Below the pieces are notes generated by a model. It was not told the origin of the DNA. It ran no database searches and saw only the letters and a list, made by a program, of their open reading frames with translations. The position numbers and the translations under genes are program-made. This document shows positions 45,782 through 53,700 of a stretch of DNA of 64,000 nucleotides, piece by piece. Each line of letters starts with the position of its first letter. The stretch's first letter is position 1. The DNA lies in NCBI GenBank assembly GCA_947503525.1, contig CANNEA010000004.1:372001-436000 (forward strand), written 5' to 3'. The DNA is from an uncultured Carboxylicivirga sp. Its GTDB lineage: Bacteria > Bacteroidota > Bacteroidia > Bacteroidales > Marinilabiliaceae.

Positions 45782-45955
45782 CTAGGCTGGTGAAACTGTT
45801 GGCGGTTGTGCAATTGGATGTTCCACTCCAGGAGCAATTGGCTGAACAGGTCTTTCCGGATTCTGAGGCGTGTAATCATCGTCATTACTACACGATGTCA
45901 TTCCTAATCCCATTACAAATAATCCTACTGCTAATACTGCTTTTAACTTCTTCAT
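45782..45955 (-). CDS. Small proline-rich lipoprotein, tandem copy 1
   Basis: A 57-residue precursor. The signal MKKLKAVLAVGLFVMGLGMT precedes Ser-Cys, giving lipid attachment at Cys22; the mature part is only 36 residues, acidic (SNDDDYTPQNP) then Pro-rich (RPVQPIAPG, HPIAQPPTVSPA). It is the most divergent of three tandem paralogues that all retain the same signal and 'TSCSNDDD' start, with its own operator and leader. Function unknown; such short surface tails may be matrix or spacer lipoproteins. Confidence 0.8.
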   Translation of the reverse strand: MKKLKAVLAVGLFVMGLGMTSCSNDDDYTPQNPERPVQPIAPGVEHPIAQPPTVSPA

Positions 45956-45996
45956 GACTTTTAATTTTACTGTTTGACTTTGTTTTTATTCTGATA

Positions 45997-46060
45997 CAAA
46001 GATGCTATGCTTAGCTCTTGTCTTTTATCCCAAGAGGACGTTTTAATAATCCTAAACGAC
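45997..46060 (-). promoter_or_regulatory. GTC-N5-GG operator and TTTG promoter of small lipoprotein 1
   Basis: On the minus strand: GTCGTTTAGG (46060-46051), GTCCTCTTGG (46039-46030), then TTTG (46000-45997), spaced 21 and 29 bp. The outer half-site directly abuts the stop codon of lipoprotein 2 (46061). Confidence 0.8.
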
Positions 46061-46228
46061 TTATAAAGGTGCAACTACAGGAGGCTGTCCTATTGGATTA
46101 TCCGGTCCTGGCTGAACGGGCTGTGATGGATTCTGAGGAGTGTAATTATCATCATCGTTACTACACGATGTTAGTCCTAATCCCATTACAAATAAGCCTA
46201 CTACTAATACTGTTTTTAACTTTTTCAT
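46061..46228 (-). CDS. Small proline-rich lipoprotein, tandem copy 2
   Basis: A 55-residue precursor: MKKLKTVLVVGLFVMGLGLT then Ser-Cys (Cys22), an acidic SNDDDNYTPQNP segment and a Pro-rich tail (SQPVQPGPDNP, IGQPPVVAPL). The tail is nearly identical to copy 3, and the 46-bp leader between TTTG and ATG is shared with both other copies, showing a recent tandem duplication with a period of about 272 bp. Confidence 0.82.
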   Translation of the reverse strand: MKKLKTVLVVGLFVMGLGLTSCSNDDDNYTPQNPSQPVQPGPDNPIGQPPVVAPL

Positions 46229-46269
46229 GACTTTTAATTTTACTGTTTGACTTTGTTTTTATTCTGATA

Positions 46270-46333
46270 CAAAGATGCTCTACTTAGCGCTTGTTTTTTA
46301 TTCCAAAAGGACGTTTTAATAATCCTAAACGAC
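46270..46333 (-). promoter_or_regulatory. GTC-N5-GG operator and TTTG promoter of small lipoprotein 2
   Basis: Minus strand: GTCGTTTAGG (46333-46324), GTCCTTTTGG (46312-46303), TTTG (46273-46270); spacing 21 and 29 bp. It begins right after the stop codon of lipoprotein 3 (46334). Confidence 0.8.
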
Positions 46334-46498
46334 TTATAAAGGTGCAACTACAGGTGGCTGTCCTATTGGATTATCCGGTCCTGGCTGAACGGGCTGAGCT
46401 GGATTCTGAGGAGTGTAATCATCATCATTACTACACGATGTTAGTCCTAATCCCATTACAAATAAACTTACTACTAAAACTGTTTTTAACTTTTTCAT
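46334..46498 (-). CDS. Small proline-rich lipoprotein, tandem copy 3
   Basis: A 54-residue precursor: MKKLKTVLVVSLFVMGLGLT then Ser-Cys (Cys22), SNDDDYTPQNP and the tail AQPVQPGPDNP, IGQPPVVAPL. It is transcribed divergently from the AraC-type regulator at 46667, with a separate operator in the 168-bp gap. Same unknown function as copies 1 and 2. Confidence 0.82.
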   Translation of the reverse strand: MKKLKTVLVVSLFVMGLGLTSCSNDDDYTPQNPAQPVQPGPDNPIGQPPVVAPL

Positions 46499-46538
46499 GA
46501 CTTTAATTTTACTGTTTGACTTTGTTTTTATTCTGATA

Positions 46539-46602
46539 CAAATATCACCTCTTTGACAGCTCCTTAGAATCCCTTGAAGACATTATGCTAATCCAATGCG
46601 AC
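46539..46602 (-). promoter_or_regulatory. GTC-N5-GG operator and TTTG promoter of small lipoprotein 3
   Basis: Minus strand: GTCGCATTGG (46602-46593), GTCTTCAAGG (46581-46572), TTTG (46542-46539); spacing 21 and 29 bp. It lies between lipoprotein 3 and the divergent AraC gene, so binding could also control the regulator itself. Its half-sites differ from copies 1 and 2 at the N positions, yet keep GTC, GG and all distances. Confidence 0.8.
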
Positions 46603-46666
46603 ACTTCATATATTTTTTTACCTTAGTAGTAATTAAAGTAGGAATTCGATAATTCACACATTCTTT

Positions 46667-47656
46667 ATGGGAGAAACAAAAGACAAGGTTCATATCATTA
46701 TTCCTGAAGGGATTGCAAAAAATTACATCAAAGGAATTAAAGATGTTTTAGGTGGAAATGAAACCGAAAATAGTTTGGAAGTTACAACTGGCCCCGTTAA
46801 ATTATCGCTACGTTATTATTCCATCGAAGGAGTTGAATTTACTTATGTGGAGTTTAACTCTAAAAAACCAATGATTATAACCCGTACTCCAGACAACAAC
46901 CCTGATTTCATCCATCTTAACATTATAAAAGAAGGTTCTTTTACGCATAGTTATAAAGACACAAATACTGGCATGGGTGGTGAAGCTGGCGGTAATATAT
47001 TCCTATATAATGGTCTTTTTCCGGTGGAGGGTGAATTTGACGCCAATGTAAATGTAAAATGGATTGGCTTTAAGTTTGACCGAAATAAAATGGGCCCCAT
47101 ATACGATGGGCTCGATAGGGTGCATTCTGAGTTATTTGATTCGGACGGTGGCCTGGCCTATCGAATGGATCTATCAGTTGAAAATGACAAACTCATTTCT
47201 GACGTATTTGCCTTTGATAAACTGCCCTATGCTAAAGTACCTCTTATCTCAGCTCGGGCCTTGGAAATATTTACCAATGTAGCCTTGCATTTTAAGCAAG
47301 AAGTTGATCAGGATGAATTATCAGGTTTGCACATTGATGACTACAAGCTTATTCATAACGTTCGATTAAAGATCATTAATAATCTTGAAACAGCATTTAC
47401 CATCGAAGAATTATCAAGCGAGTTTGGTTTAAGTCCTACTAAATTAAAAAAAGACTTTAAGCATTTAATTGGTTCTTCCATATACCAGTTTTATACTAAG
47501 GAAAGAATGGAAGAAGCTTATCGAAGGCTTAAAAGTGGAGACTATTCTGTTTCGGAAGTTGGCTATGATATGGGCTATTCGAGCCTATCAAAATTTAGTA
47601 GTATGTTTAAAAAAATAAAAGGTATCCTCCCTACAGAAGTGACCCGGGCCAAATAA
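46667..47656 (+). CDS. AraC-family transcriptional regulator (PchR-like)
   Basis: A 329-residue protein. The last 100 residues hold two helix-turn-helix motifs: FTIEELSSEFGLSPTKLKKD and YSVSEVGYDMGYSSLSKFSS, followed by the FKKIKGILPTEV end typical of the family. The N-terminal 210 residues include strands such as FIHLNIIKEGSFTHSY and VNVKWIGFKFDR, similar to the sensor half of PchR-type regulators. It is flanked by three operator-controlled small lipoproteins (divergent) and by sulfatases 2 and 3 (convergent), both of which have the same operator. That makes it the best local candidate to bind GTC-N5-GG repeats. The link is inference. Confidence 0.9.
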   Translation: MGETKDKVHIIIPEGIAKNYIKGIKDVLGGNETENSLEVTTGPVKLSLRYYSIEGVEFTYVEFNSKKPMIITRTPDNNPDFIHLNIIKEGSFTHSYKDTNTGMGGEAGGNIFLYNGLFPVEGEFDANVNVKWIGFKFDRNKMGPIYDGLDRVHSELFDSDGGLAYRMDLSVENDKLISDVFAFDKLPYAKVPLISARALEIFTNVALHFKQEVDQDELSGLHIDDYKLIHNVRLKIINNLETAFTIEELSSEFGLSPTKLKKDFKHLIGSSIYQFYTKERMEEAYRRLKSGDYSVSEVGYDMGYSSLSKFSSMFKKIKGILPTEVTRAK

Positions 47657-47662
47657 AAACAA

Positions 47663-47690
47663 AAGGAGCGACAATATTTTGTCGCTCCTT
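47663..47690. terminator. Bidirectional terminator between AraC gene and sulfatase 2
   Basis: AAGGAGCGACA and TGTCGCTCCTT pair perfectly around ATATTT, with A-rich sequence on the left and AAAAAA on the right as needed for termination in both directions. It separates two convergent genes. Confidence 0.85.
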
Positions 47691-47711
47691 AAAAAACACA
47701 TAGACACTTAT

Positions 47712-49334
47712 TTACTTACCTGTTTCCATTGTTTTCTTCACTGTTTCCTGATACTTTATACTCTCAGGTCGTAAGTTTTCAATTCCTTCAAATGGAACAC
47801 CATGACGAGTAGGTGTAAACGGATATTTCTCATTCATAGCATCGTGACGCTTCTTCATCATATCGAAAGGTCCCCATGCCCATAAAAACTGTGCCATCAT
47901 ACCTCTCATTTCACGCGGATCCTGATACAAATCGTAAAAATCGTTTTTCACCAAACCAGGTCTTCCTCCTATCCAAACACGCTTATATTGTTGTTTAATG
48001 GTAGCTGCGTGGTACGGCCCTGTATATACATGGTAATAATCACGTCTACTTTGTCCATCACCATAAAGAAAAACAGCTGTTTGATCAATGCCATCAATAA
48101 TACGATCTCTAGGAATAAAATCAGTTCCACCACCTAAGCGTGCAAATGTGGTATATAAATCGTGACAGGCAAATATATCACCAACAATTGTTCTGGGTTC
48201 AATAACACCATCCCATTGCGCAAAAGCTGCTACTCGAATACCACCCTCGCGGTAATCACCTTTACCTCCATTAAATACTGTCTGATACATTGCTCCAACA
48301 ACCTCTGTCATAGGACCATTGTCGGCCATTGCAATAACTAATGTATTTTCAGATATGCCCTGAGCCTTCAACTCATCCATTATCTCACCGATATAACGAT
48401 CCATTGTTTCAATATTTTGGGCAAAGTAAGAGCTGTTGCTGGTTGTTCTATCCTGTCCAGGTAGCAAATCATATACATTTGGCCAGTAGGCTAAGTAAAA
48501 TGGTTTATCATCATGCGCCTTACGCTTTATATAATCCAAAGCTTTTTCCTGGTGTCTGATATTTATTTCTCTATAATTTTCTAAAGATGGAGGTAAAGTT
48601 TCTCTGGCCTTCTCTCCTTTTTTTGCCTCAACATCCATGATCCAACCGTAAGGTCTCCAGGTTTGATCAACTAAATAATCTTTCTCCTGCATATCTTCGC
48701 CATAACCAATTGTCATATTAGCATTCTGCCCTTGCTCATGCCAAAAAATAGATGGAAACTGGTTATACATTGAGAAGGTTGCTTCATCAAATCCCTGATT
48801 ATGCATATAACTTTCTTCAATATCGCCCTGATGCGCTTTCGCTACAAACGCTGTATTATATCCCGCCTCTGATAAAACTTCTGCAATGGTAACTTCTTCG
48901 GCCGGCAAACCAGAACCTTCAGGTGGAAAAGCTACAGTGTGCATTCCACTTCTTACAGCTAAACGGCCTGTTAAGCAAGCAGCCCTTGTAGGTGTACATG
49001 AAGGTTCAGTATACATTCTTGTAAACGTCATACCTTCCTCTGCCATCTGATTTAAACGAGGAGTTTTATACCCTCTAATATAATTCAACTCCTTTATACC
49101 AACTTCACCAAAACTATTATCATCCCACATGATGTGCACAATGTTTGGCTTTTTTCCAAACTTTTTCTCGAGAGCTTCCAATTTTTTATCGATGTCTTCA
49201 TCTTGTTCGGCCCATTGAACACCGAATTGTTCCAATAAAATTTCTTGTTCGGCATCGTGAATGATTTCTTGCGAAAAAACGCTTGTTGAAAATAAACAAG
49301 CAATTGCTAATAATACTACATTTAACTTTTTCAT
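47712..49334 (-). CDS. Sulfatase 2 (formylglycine-dependent, arylsulfatase-like)
   Basis: A 540-residue exported sulfatase with a signal peptide ending TSVFSQ. Key motifs: PNIVHIMWDD (metal), SCTPTRAACLTGR (Cys to formylglycine), VAKAHQGDIEE in place of GKWHLG, MADNGP and FNGGKGDYREGG (Lys). It is very close to sulfatase 1 along its length, including IWIGGRPGLV-type and FLWAWGPFDMMKKRHD segments near the end. It differs by lacking a few residues near 'TLPPSLENYREIN'. It has its own GTC-N5-GG promoter. Its signal peptide and leader are nearly identical to those of sulfatase 3, suggesting that the promoter and 5' end were copied or exchanged. Confidence 0.92.
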   Translation of the reverse strand: MKKLNVVLLAIACLFSTSVFSQEIIHDAEQEILLEQFGVQWAEQDEDIDKKLEALEKKFGKKPNIVHIMWDDNSFGEVGIKELNYIRGYKTPRLNQMAEEGMTFTRMYTEPSCTPTRAACLTGRLAVRSGMHTVAFPPEGSGLPAEEVTIAEVLSEAGYNTAFVAKAHQGDIEESYMHNQGFDEATFSMYNQFPSIFWHEQGQNANMTIGYGEDMQEKDYLVDQTWRPYGWIMDVEAKKGEKARETLPPSLENYREINIRHQEKALDYIKRKAHDDKPFYLAYWPNVYDLLPGQDRTTSNSSYFAQNIETMDRYIGEIMDELKAQGISENTLVIAMADNGPMTEVVGAMYQTVFNGGKGDYREGGIRVAAFAQWDGVIEPRTIVGDIFACHDLYTTFARLGGGTDFIPRDRIIDGIDQTAVFLYGDGQSRRDYYHVYTGPYHAATIKQQYKRVWIGGRPGLVKNDFYDLYQDPREMRGMMAQFLWAWGPFDMMKKRHDAMNEKYPFTPTRHGVPFEGIENLRPESIKYQETVKKTMETGK

Positions 49335-49372
49335 GACTTATTGTTTTTTGTTGTTTGTTAATTATTACACTA

Positions 49373-49436
49373 CAAAGATGTAGCATATTGTACCCCAGCT
49401 TTAGACCAAAAAGACTTAGCCTTAGCCCGGAATGAC
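49373..49436 (-). promoter_or_regulatory. GTC-N5-GG operator and TTTG promoter of sulfatase 2
   Basis: Minus strand: GTCATTCCGG (49436-49427), GTCTTTTTGG (49415-49406), TTTG (49376-49373), with 21- and 29-bp spacings. The proximal half-site and the TATGCTACATCTTTG block are identical to those of sulfatase 3. Confidence 0.8.
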
Positions 49437-49507
49437 ATAGCGAGTATTAAAGGGAGTAATTGAATTGTAATTTTAAAATTTTAAAACGCTCACTTGAAGC
49501 ATCAAAA

Positions 49508-49533
49508 AAGGCTGCCTCTATCGAAGCAGCCTT
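49508..49533 (-). terminator. Rho-independent terminator of sulfatase 3
   Basis: AAGGCTGC (49508-49515) and GCAGCCTT (49526-49533) pair perfectly; on the minus strand TTTTTTGAT follows. It lies 24 bp after the sulfatase 3 stop and isolates sulfatase 2 as a separate transcript. Confidence 0.8.
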
Positions 49534-49556
49534 GATGTGTTTATTAATTTAGATAC

Positions 49557-51239
49557 TTAGTCTACAAATGGTAATTCATGGTCCATCACCTCTTTTAGAT
49601 CGAATGGTAAATCATCCATATTAAATGGTGCATGATACAACTTTTCTGTTTCAGGTCGAACATTTTCGATACCCTGTAAAGGAATTCCTGGTGTTGCATC
49701 CGGACGGTTAGGATATTTCTCAATCCATAATAAGTGACGTTCTTTCTGACGTTTAAACATACTCTTGGTATGGAATTGCTGAATCATCTCAGGATTATCT
49801 TCTCGAGGATCGGTATACAGATCATAAAACTCAGCTCCTGACAGTCCTGGTTCCGCATTTTTGTAATCCTTTTTAAATCTACCCTTAACACCAGCAGCTA
49901 AGTTAGGCCCTTGATAAATCATTACATAATCCCTCCGGCTAAAACCATCTCCATTCATTAGTAAAGATGTTTGATCTACTCCATCAACTACTCTATCGCG
50001 AGGGATGTAATCTGTTGCTCCGGCTAAGCGCGCAAAAGTGGTATATAAATCAGTTACGTGTACAATATCACCCACTATCTGACCTTCTTCAATGGTACCG
50101 GGCCAAGTTGCTATACATGGAACTCTCACACCACCTTCAGTAAAGTCTCCTTTTCCTCCTGTGTATAATGTTTCCACCATACCTCGTGGTCCATGGTGTG
50201 TAAATGGGCCATTGTCAGCCATTACTATTACTAATGTATTTTCAGCAATTCCCAATTCTTCAAGTTCTTCAAGTAATTCACCTACAAAGGCATCAACTTT
50301 AACCAATCCTTCTTGCAATACATTTTTATTAGCTGTTAACTTTTCAGGACTTCTGGCATCCGGAATGAAAGAAGTAACGGTTGGCCAGTATGCTGCATAA
50401 AATGGTTTCTGTGCTTTAGCATTTTTTCTAACAAACTCCATTGTCCGTTTCTCACACTCCTTATCAATATCCCAGAAGTTAGGTACAGCAGGTGGAGCTC
50501 CCCATTCGTAAGTTTTACCGCCTTTAGTTCCTTCTAAAGTCCATACATAACCTATCGGCTTCCATGACTGATCGATATCATAAATATCTTCTCCGTATAA
50601 TTCAGGATATAAACCTGTGATTACATTATTGGCTTCAGCTTCACGAACCCACATACTTGGCACCTGGTTATAAGGTGTAAAAAATGCTTCATCAAAACCT
50701 TGGTTATGCGCATAACTCGACTCAGTATCACCTAAGTGCCATTTGCCATAAAACGCGGTTGAATAGCCGGCTTCTGACAATACTTCTGCAATGGTAACCT
50801 CTTCTGCATCAAGTCCAGAGTTTTCAATCGGAAAACTAACGGTATGCATTCCGGTTCTAACAGCATATCTGCCAGTCATGGCATCAGCTCTTGTTGGTGT
50901 ACAACTTGGCTCAGTATACATACGCATCAGGTTCATTCCATCTTCAGCCATTTGATTCATATTAGGTGTTTCAAAACCCCGTAATTTTTGAATCTCGGGT
51001 ATACCTACTTCACCTACACCTGTGTCATCCCACATAATGTGAATAATGTTAGGCTTTGTACCATGCTTTTTCTCAAGTGTCTTGAGTTTAGCATCAATGT
51101 CATCATCTTCTGTTGCCCAATTATCTCCATGCTGTTTTTTTAATATATAGTGATCTGCATCGTGAATAATGTCTTGAGCAAATAAGCTTGTTGAAAACAG
51201 GCTAGCAATTGCTAATAATACTACATTTAACTTTTTCAT
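49557..51239 (-). CDS. Sulfatase 3 (formylglycine-dependent, arylsulfatase-like)
   Basis: A 560-residue exported sulfatase with a signal peptide ending TSLFAQ. It has PNIIHIMWDDTGVGEVG, SCTPTRADAMTGR (formylglycine Cys), the canonical YGKWHLGDTESS, MADNGPFTHHGP and YTGGKGDFTEGGVRVP. It keeps the standard active-site motif that sulfatases 1 and 2 have altered and differs from them through most of the second half, so it probably acts on another position or product of the same substrate family. It starts with its own GTC-N5-GG promoter and ends at a terminator (49508-49533). Confidence 0.93.
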   Translation of the reverse strand: MKKLNVVLLAIASLFSTSLFAQDIIHDADHYILKKQHGDNWATEDDDIDAKLKTLEKKHGTKPNIIHIMWDDTGVGEVGIPEIQKLRGFETPNMNQMAEDGMNLMRMYTEPSCTPTRADAMTGRYAVRTGMHTVSFPIENSGLDAEEVTIAEVLSEAGYSTAFYGKWHLGDTESSYAHNQGFDEAFFTPYNQVPSMWVREAEANNVITGLYPELYGEDIYDIDQSWKPIGYVWTLEGTKGGKTYEWGAPPAVPNFWDIDKECEKRTMEFVRKNAKAQKPFYAAYWPTVTSFIPDARSPEKLTANKNVLQEGLVKVDAFVGELLEELEELGIAENTLVIVMADNGPFTHHGPRGMVETLYTGGKGDFTEGGVRVPCIATWPGTIEEGQIVGDIVHVTDLYTTFARLAGATDYIPRDRVVDGVDQTSLLMNGDGFSRRDYVMIYQGPNLAAGVKGRFKKDYKNAEPGLSGAEFYDLYTDPREDNPEMIQQFHTKSMFKRQKERHLLWIEKYPNRPDATPGIPLQGIENVRPETEKLYHAPFNMDDLPFDLKEVMDHELPFVD

Positions 51240-51278
51240 GACTTATTGTTTTTGTGTTGTTTGTTAATTATTACACTG

Positions 51279-51342
51279 CAAAGATGTAGCATATGACATC
51301 GCCTGTTTATTCCAAAAAGACTTAGCATTAGCCCAAAAAGAA
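51279..51342 (-). promoter_or_regulatory. GTC-N5-GG operator and TTTG promoter of sulfatase 3
   Basis: Minus strand: TTCTTTTTGG (51342-51333; first base off), GTCTTTTTGG (51321-51312), TTTG (51282-51279), spaced 21 and 29 bp. The spacer GCTAATGCTAA resembles GCTAAGGCTAA in sulfatase 2. Confidence 0.78.
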
Positions 51343-51529
51343 ATAGATGCAAAAAATGAGATGAATTCAGGAGTTTTATGCTAAAAAAAGACAACAATGC
51401 TTTATGCATTTTAATATCTCGGGCTTTGGTATTAGATTTGCCCAATAGTTTTTGAGAGCCATATTATATGGTTTATAATTCGCAAGTCGGCTTTCAAATT
51501 AAAGATTGAACAACAAGGCAGAATAAGAA

Positions 51530-53185
51530 ATGGGATTACTATCGGCACTATTTAAAAAAGAACCAAAACGTCTTACACTCGATACCAAAATAAAATACAA
51601 TTGTCCATCAGTTACTATTGTATACGGTACTAAAACAGGTAATGCTCAATTAGTAGCGCAACAAACTCAAAAATCGTTTGAACAGAGTGGAATAGATTCC
51701 GAATGTTTTAATATTGCGAAATACCCATTGGCACGAGTTTTCTCTGAAAACCTACTCCTTATAGTGATGAGTACTGATGGAGAAGGTGAAGTTCCGCCAA
51801 ACACCAGAAAATTTCTGTCGCAATTAAAGCATAATGAATTCCCACCATTAAATAAGCTCAATTATTCCATTTGTGCCTTAGGTGATTCCAGCTATGAGTA
51901 TTTTTGTGGTGCAGGGCAGTTGATCGAAGAAAGATTAATTGAGTTGGGTGCAGTAGCTGCTGTTCCTCGTATCAATTGTGATCTTGACTTTAAAGATTCC
52001 GCCTTGGATTGGATTAAACAAGTATTCGGCTATATCCGTGGTGAACTTGAGCAAAACACTGGTAACCTAGATGAAAGCATTTCCATTGACGTTCCTGACT
52101 TAAAAAACTCAACTCTGCTAAAACGAATTCAGTTGAGCAAAGGTCATCAGGATAAAGCAAGCTACCATATTGTTTTAGATAATAGTAAAACCAATATACC
52201 TTATAAAGGTGGGGACTGTATTGAAATTATTCCTGAAAACCCAGACAAATTAGTAGAAGCCTTAGTTGAAAAGCTAGGAATTGATACACAAACTACAATT
52301 AATGGAAGCGGGAAAGGCATTATTCAATTACTGACTTATAATTATGAATTAACAAAGCTGACTCGAAATCTGGTTAAAGCCTATCAATTGGCTACTTCAA
52401 ACGAGGCTTTATTGGCTTTAATTTCTGATAAGGAAAAACTAAAGACCTATGCCGATAATGCTGATGTATTGGATTTAATAAGTGATTATCCGGGTGCTAT
52501 GTCAGGTGAAGATTTCATTAAACTTCTCAGACCAATGCATTCGCGCTATTACTCTATTTCATCAAGTTATGATGTTCATCCGGATGAAATCCATTTGTGC
52601 ATTAAAACGGTTCGTTTCGAAGCTGCAGAGCGTCAATATGAAGGTGCTGCATCTGTTTTTATGAATGAAGGATTAAAAGAAGGAGCAAGCATACCATTTA
52701 ATCATGTTCCTAATCAATCCTTTCACCTTATTGATGATTCCCAAAAACCCGTCATCCTAATTGGTGTAGGAACAGGTATTGCTCCATATCGGTCATTTTT
52801 ACAGGATCGAAAAGCTCATCAATCCCTTGGCAAGACCTGGCTGATTTGGGGTGATAAAAAGCAAGCCGAAGATTATATTTATGAAGATGAATTAAAGGCC
52901 TATAAAGACGATGGTACCTTACATCGTCTGGATGTTTGTTTTTCACGTGATCAGCAGGAAAAGATATATGTGCAAAATTTGATTGAGGAAAATAAAACGG
53001 AAATCTTTAATTGGATTGAAAATGGTGCTCACTTATACCTATGTGGACATACTCATATGGGACATGGAGTAAGAAACACCCTGGCCTCGCTCCTAATAGA
53101 ATTTAAAAACTTAAGTCTTGAAGAAGCCAATGCCCAGATTGTAAACATGCAGGAAAATGGTATTCTACATGAGGATTTGTACTAA
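51530..53185 (+). CDS. CysJ-like diflavin reductase (sulfite reductase flavoprotein type)
   Basis: A 551-residue soluble protein with three modules: an N-terminal flavodoxin domain binding FMN (VTIVYGTKTGNAQLVAQQTQ, STDGEGEVPPNT, LGDSSYEYFCGAG), an FAD-binding domain with RYYSISSS at 339-346, and an NADPH domain (VILIGVGTGIAPYRSFL from about 408, and HLYLCGHTHMGHGV near the end). It passes electrons from NADPH to a partner, in CysJ the sulfite reductase haem subunit. No CysI is in the window, so the acceptor is unknown. It is divergent from sulfatase 3, which suggests, but does not prove, a link to released sulfate. Confidence 0.88.
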   Translation: MGLLSALFKKEPKRLTLDTKIKYNCPSVTIVYGTKTGNAQLVAQQTQKSFEQSGIDSECFNIAKYPLARVFSENLLLIVMSTDGEGEVPPNTRKFLSQLKHNEFPPLNKLNYSICALGDSSYEYFCGAGQLIEERLIELGAVAAVPRINCDLDFKDSALDWIKQVFGYIRGELEQNTGNLDESISIDVPDLKNSTLLKRIQLSKGHQDKASYHIVLDNSKTNIPYKGGDCIEIIPENPDKLVEALVEKLGIDTQTTINGSGKGIIQLLTYNYELTKLTRNLVKAYQLATSNEALLALISDKEKLKTYADNADVLDLISDYPGAMSGEDFIKLLRPMHSRYYSISSSYDVHPDEIHLCIKTVRFEAAERQYEGAASVFMNEGLKEGASIPFNHVPNQSFHLIDDSQKPVILIGVGTGIAPYRSFLQDRKAHQSLGKTWLIWGDKKQAEDYIYEDELKAYKDDGTLHRLDVCFSRDQQEKIYVQNLIEENKTEIFNWIENGAHLYLCGHTHMGHGVRNTLASLLIEFKNLSLEEANAQIVNMQENGILHEDLY

Positions 53186-53700
53186 GGCCTCACTTTAACA
53201 TTAAGTATTAACTAATCTTTCATTCTATAGTCCTCTTTTCTAACTATTCTCAATTCTATGCCATAGAAGACTGTTATACTGGTTTCGTGACATCCACTAT
53301 CAAGAAATTATAGTCGGCCGCTAAGTAGGTGCCTTTGTTTGGTACAGGGCTATTGCAATGCGATTACTTCAATGCATTTATTATTATTTTCCATCTATAA
53401 AGATTATCCTGATTTTTATACGACATTAAAGGTTTTTGTTAAATAAGAACTTTCTTATTTATTGTTCCACTCCACAATTTCTATCCTTCGTCGAGAGCGT
53501 CCATTTAATAACTATTTAAGCAAAGTATAGCCAAAAGCACCTATTTGCTTTACACCTTAGTGGTATTATGAGTAGTTAACTTTGCATTATTCATCAACAT
53601 GTCATAGCTTCGAGTATAGATCGAAAGGCAGTAAATATCAAACTGCTTTTATTGGAATAAATAAATTTAACATATTAGAAACCTATATGAATTATTTAGC
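53186..53700. other. Intergenic gap before the RND efflux operon
   Basis: About 515 bp with no convincing gene. It should carry the efflux promoter; GTTAACTTTG at about 53575-53584 could be a -7 element, with the start codon about 115 bp further on. No GTC-N5-GG pair at the expected position, no clear hairpin. Confidence 0.4.

Noticed and set aside
46018-46500. Two plus-strand open frames of about 70 codons opposite the small lipoproteins
   Set aside because: They are antisense to the minus-strand lipoproteins, whose signals, lipoboxes and promoters are conserved in three copies.
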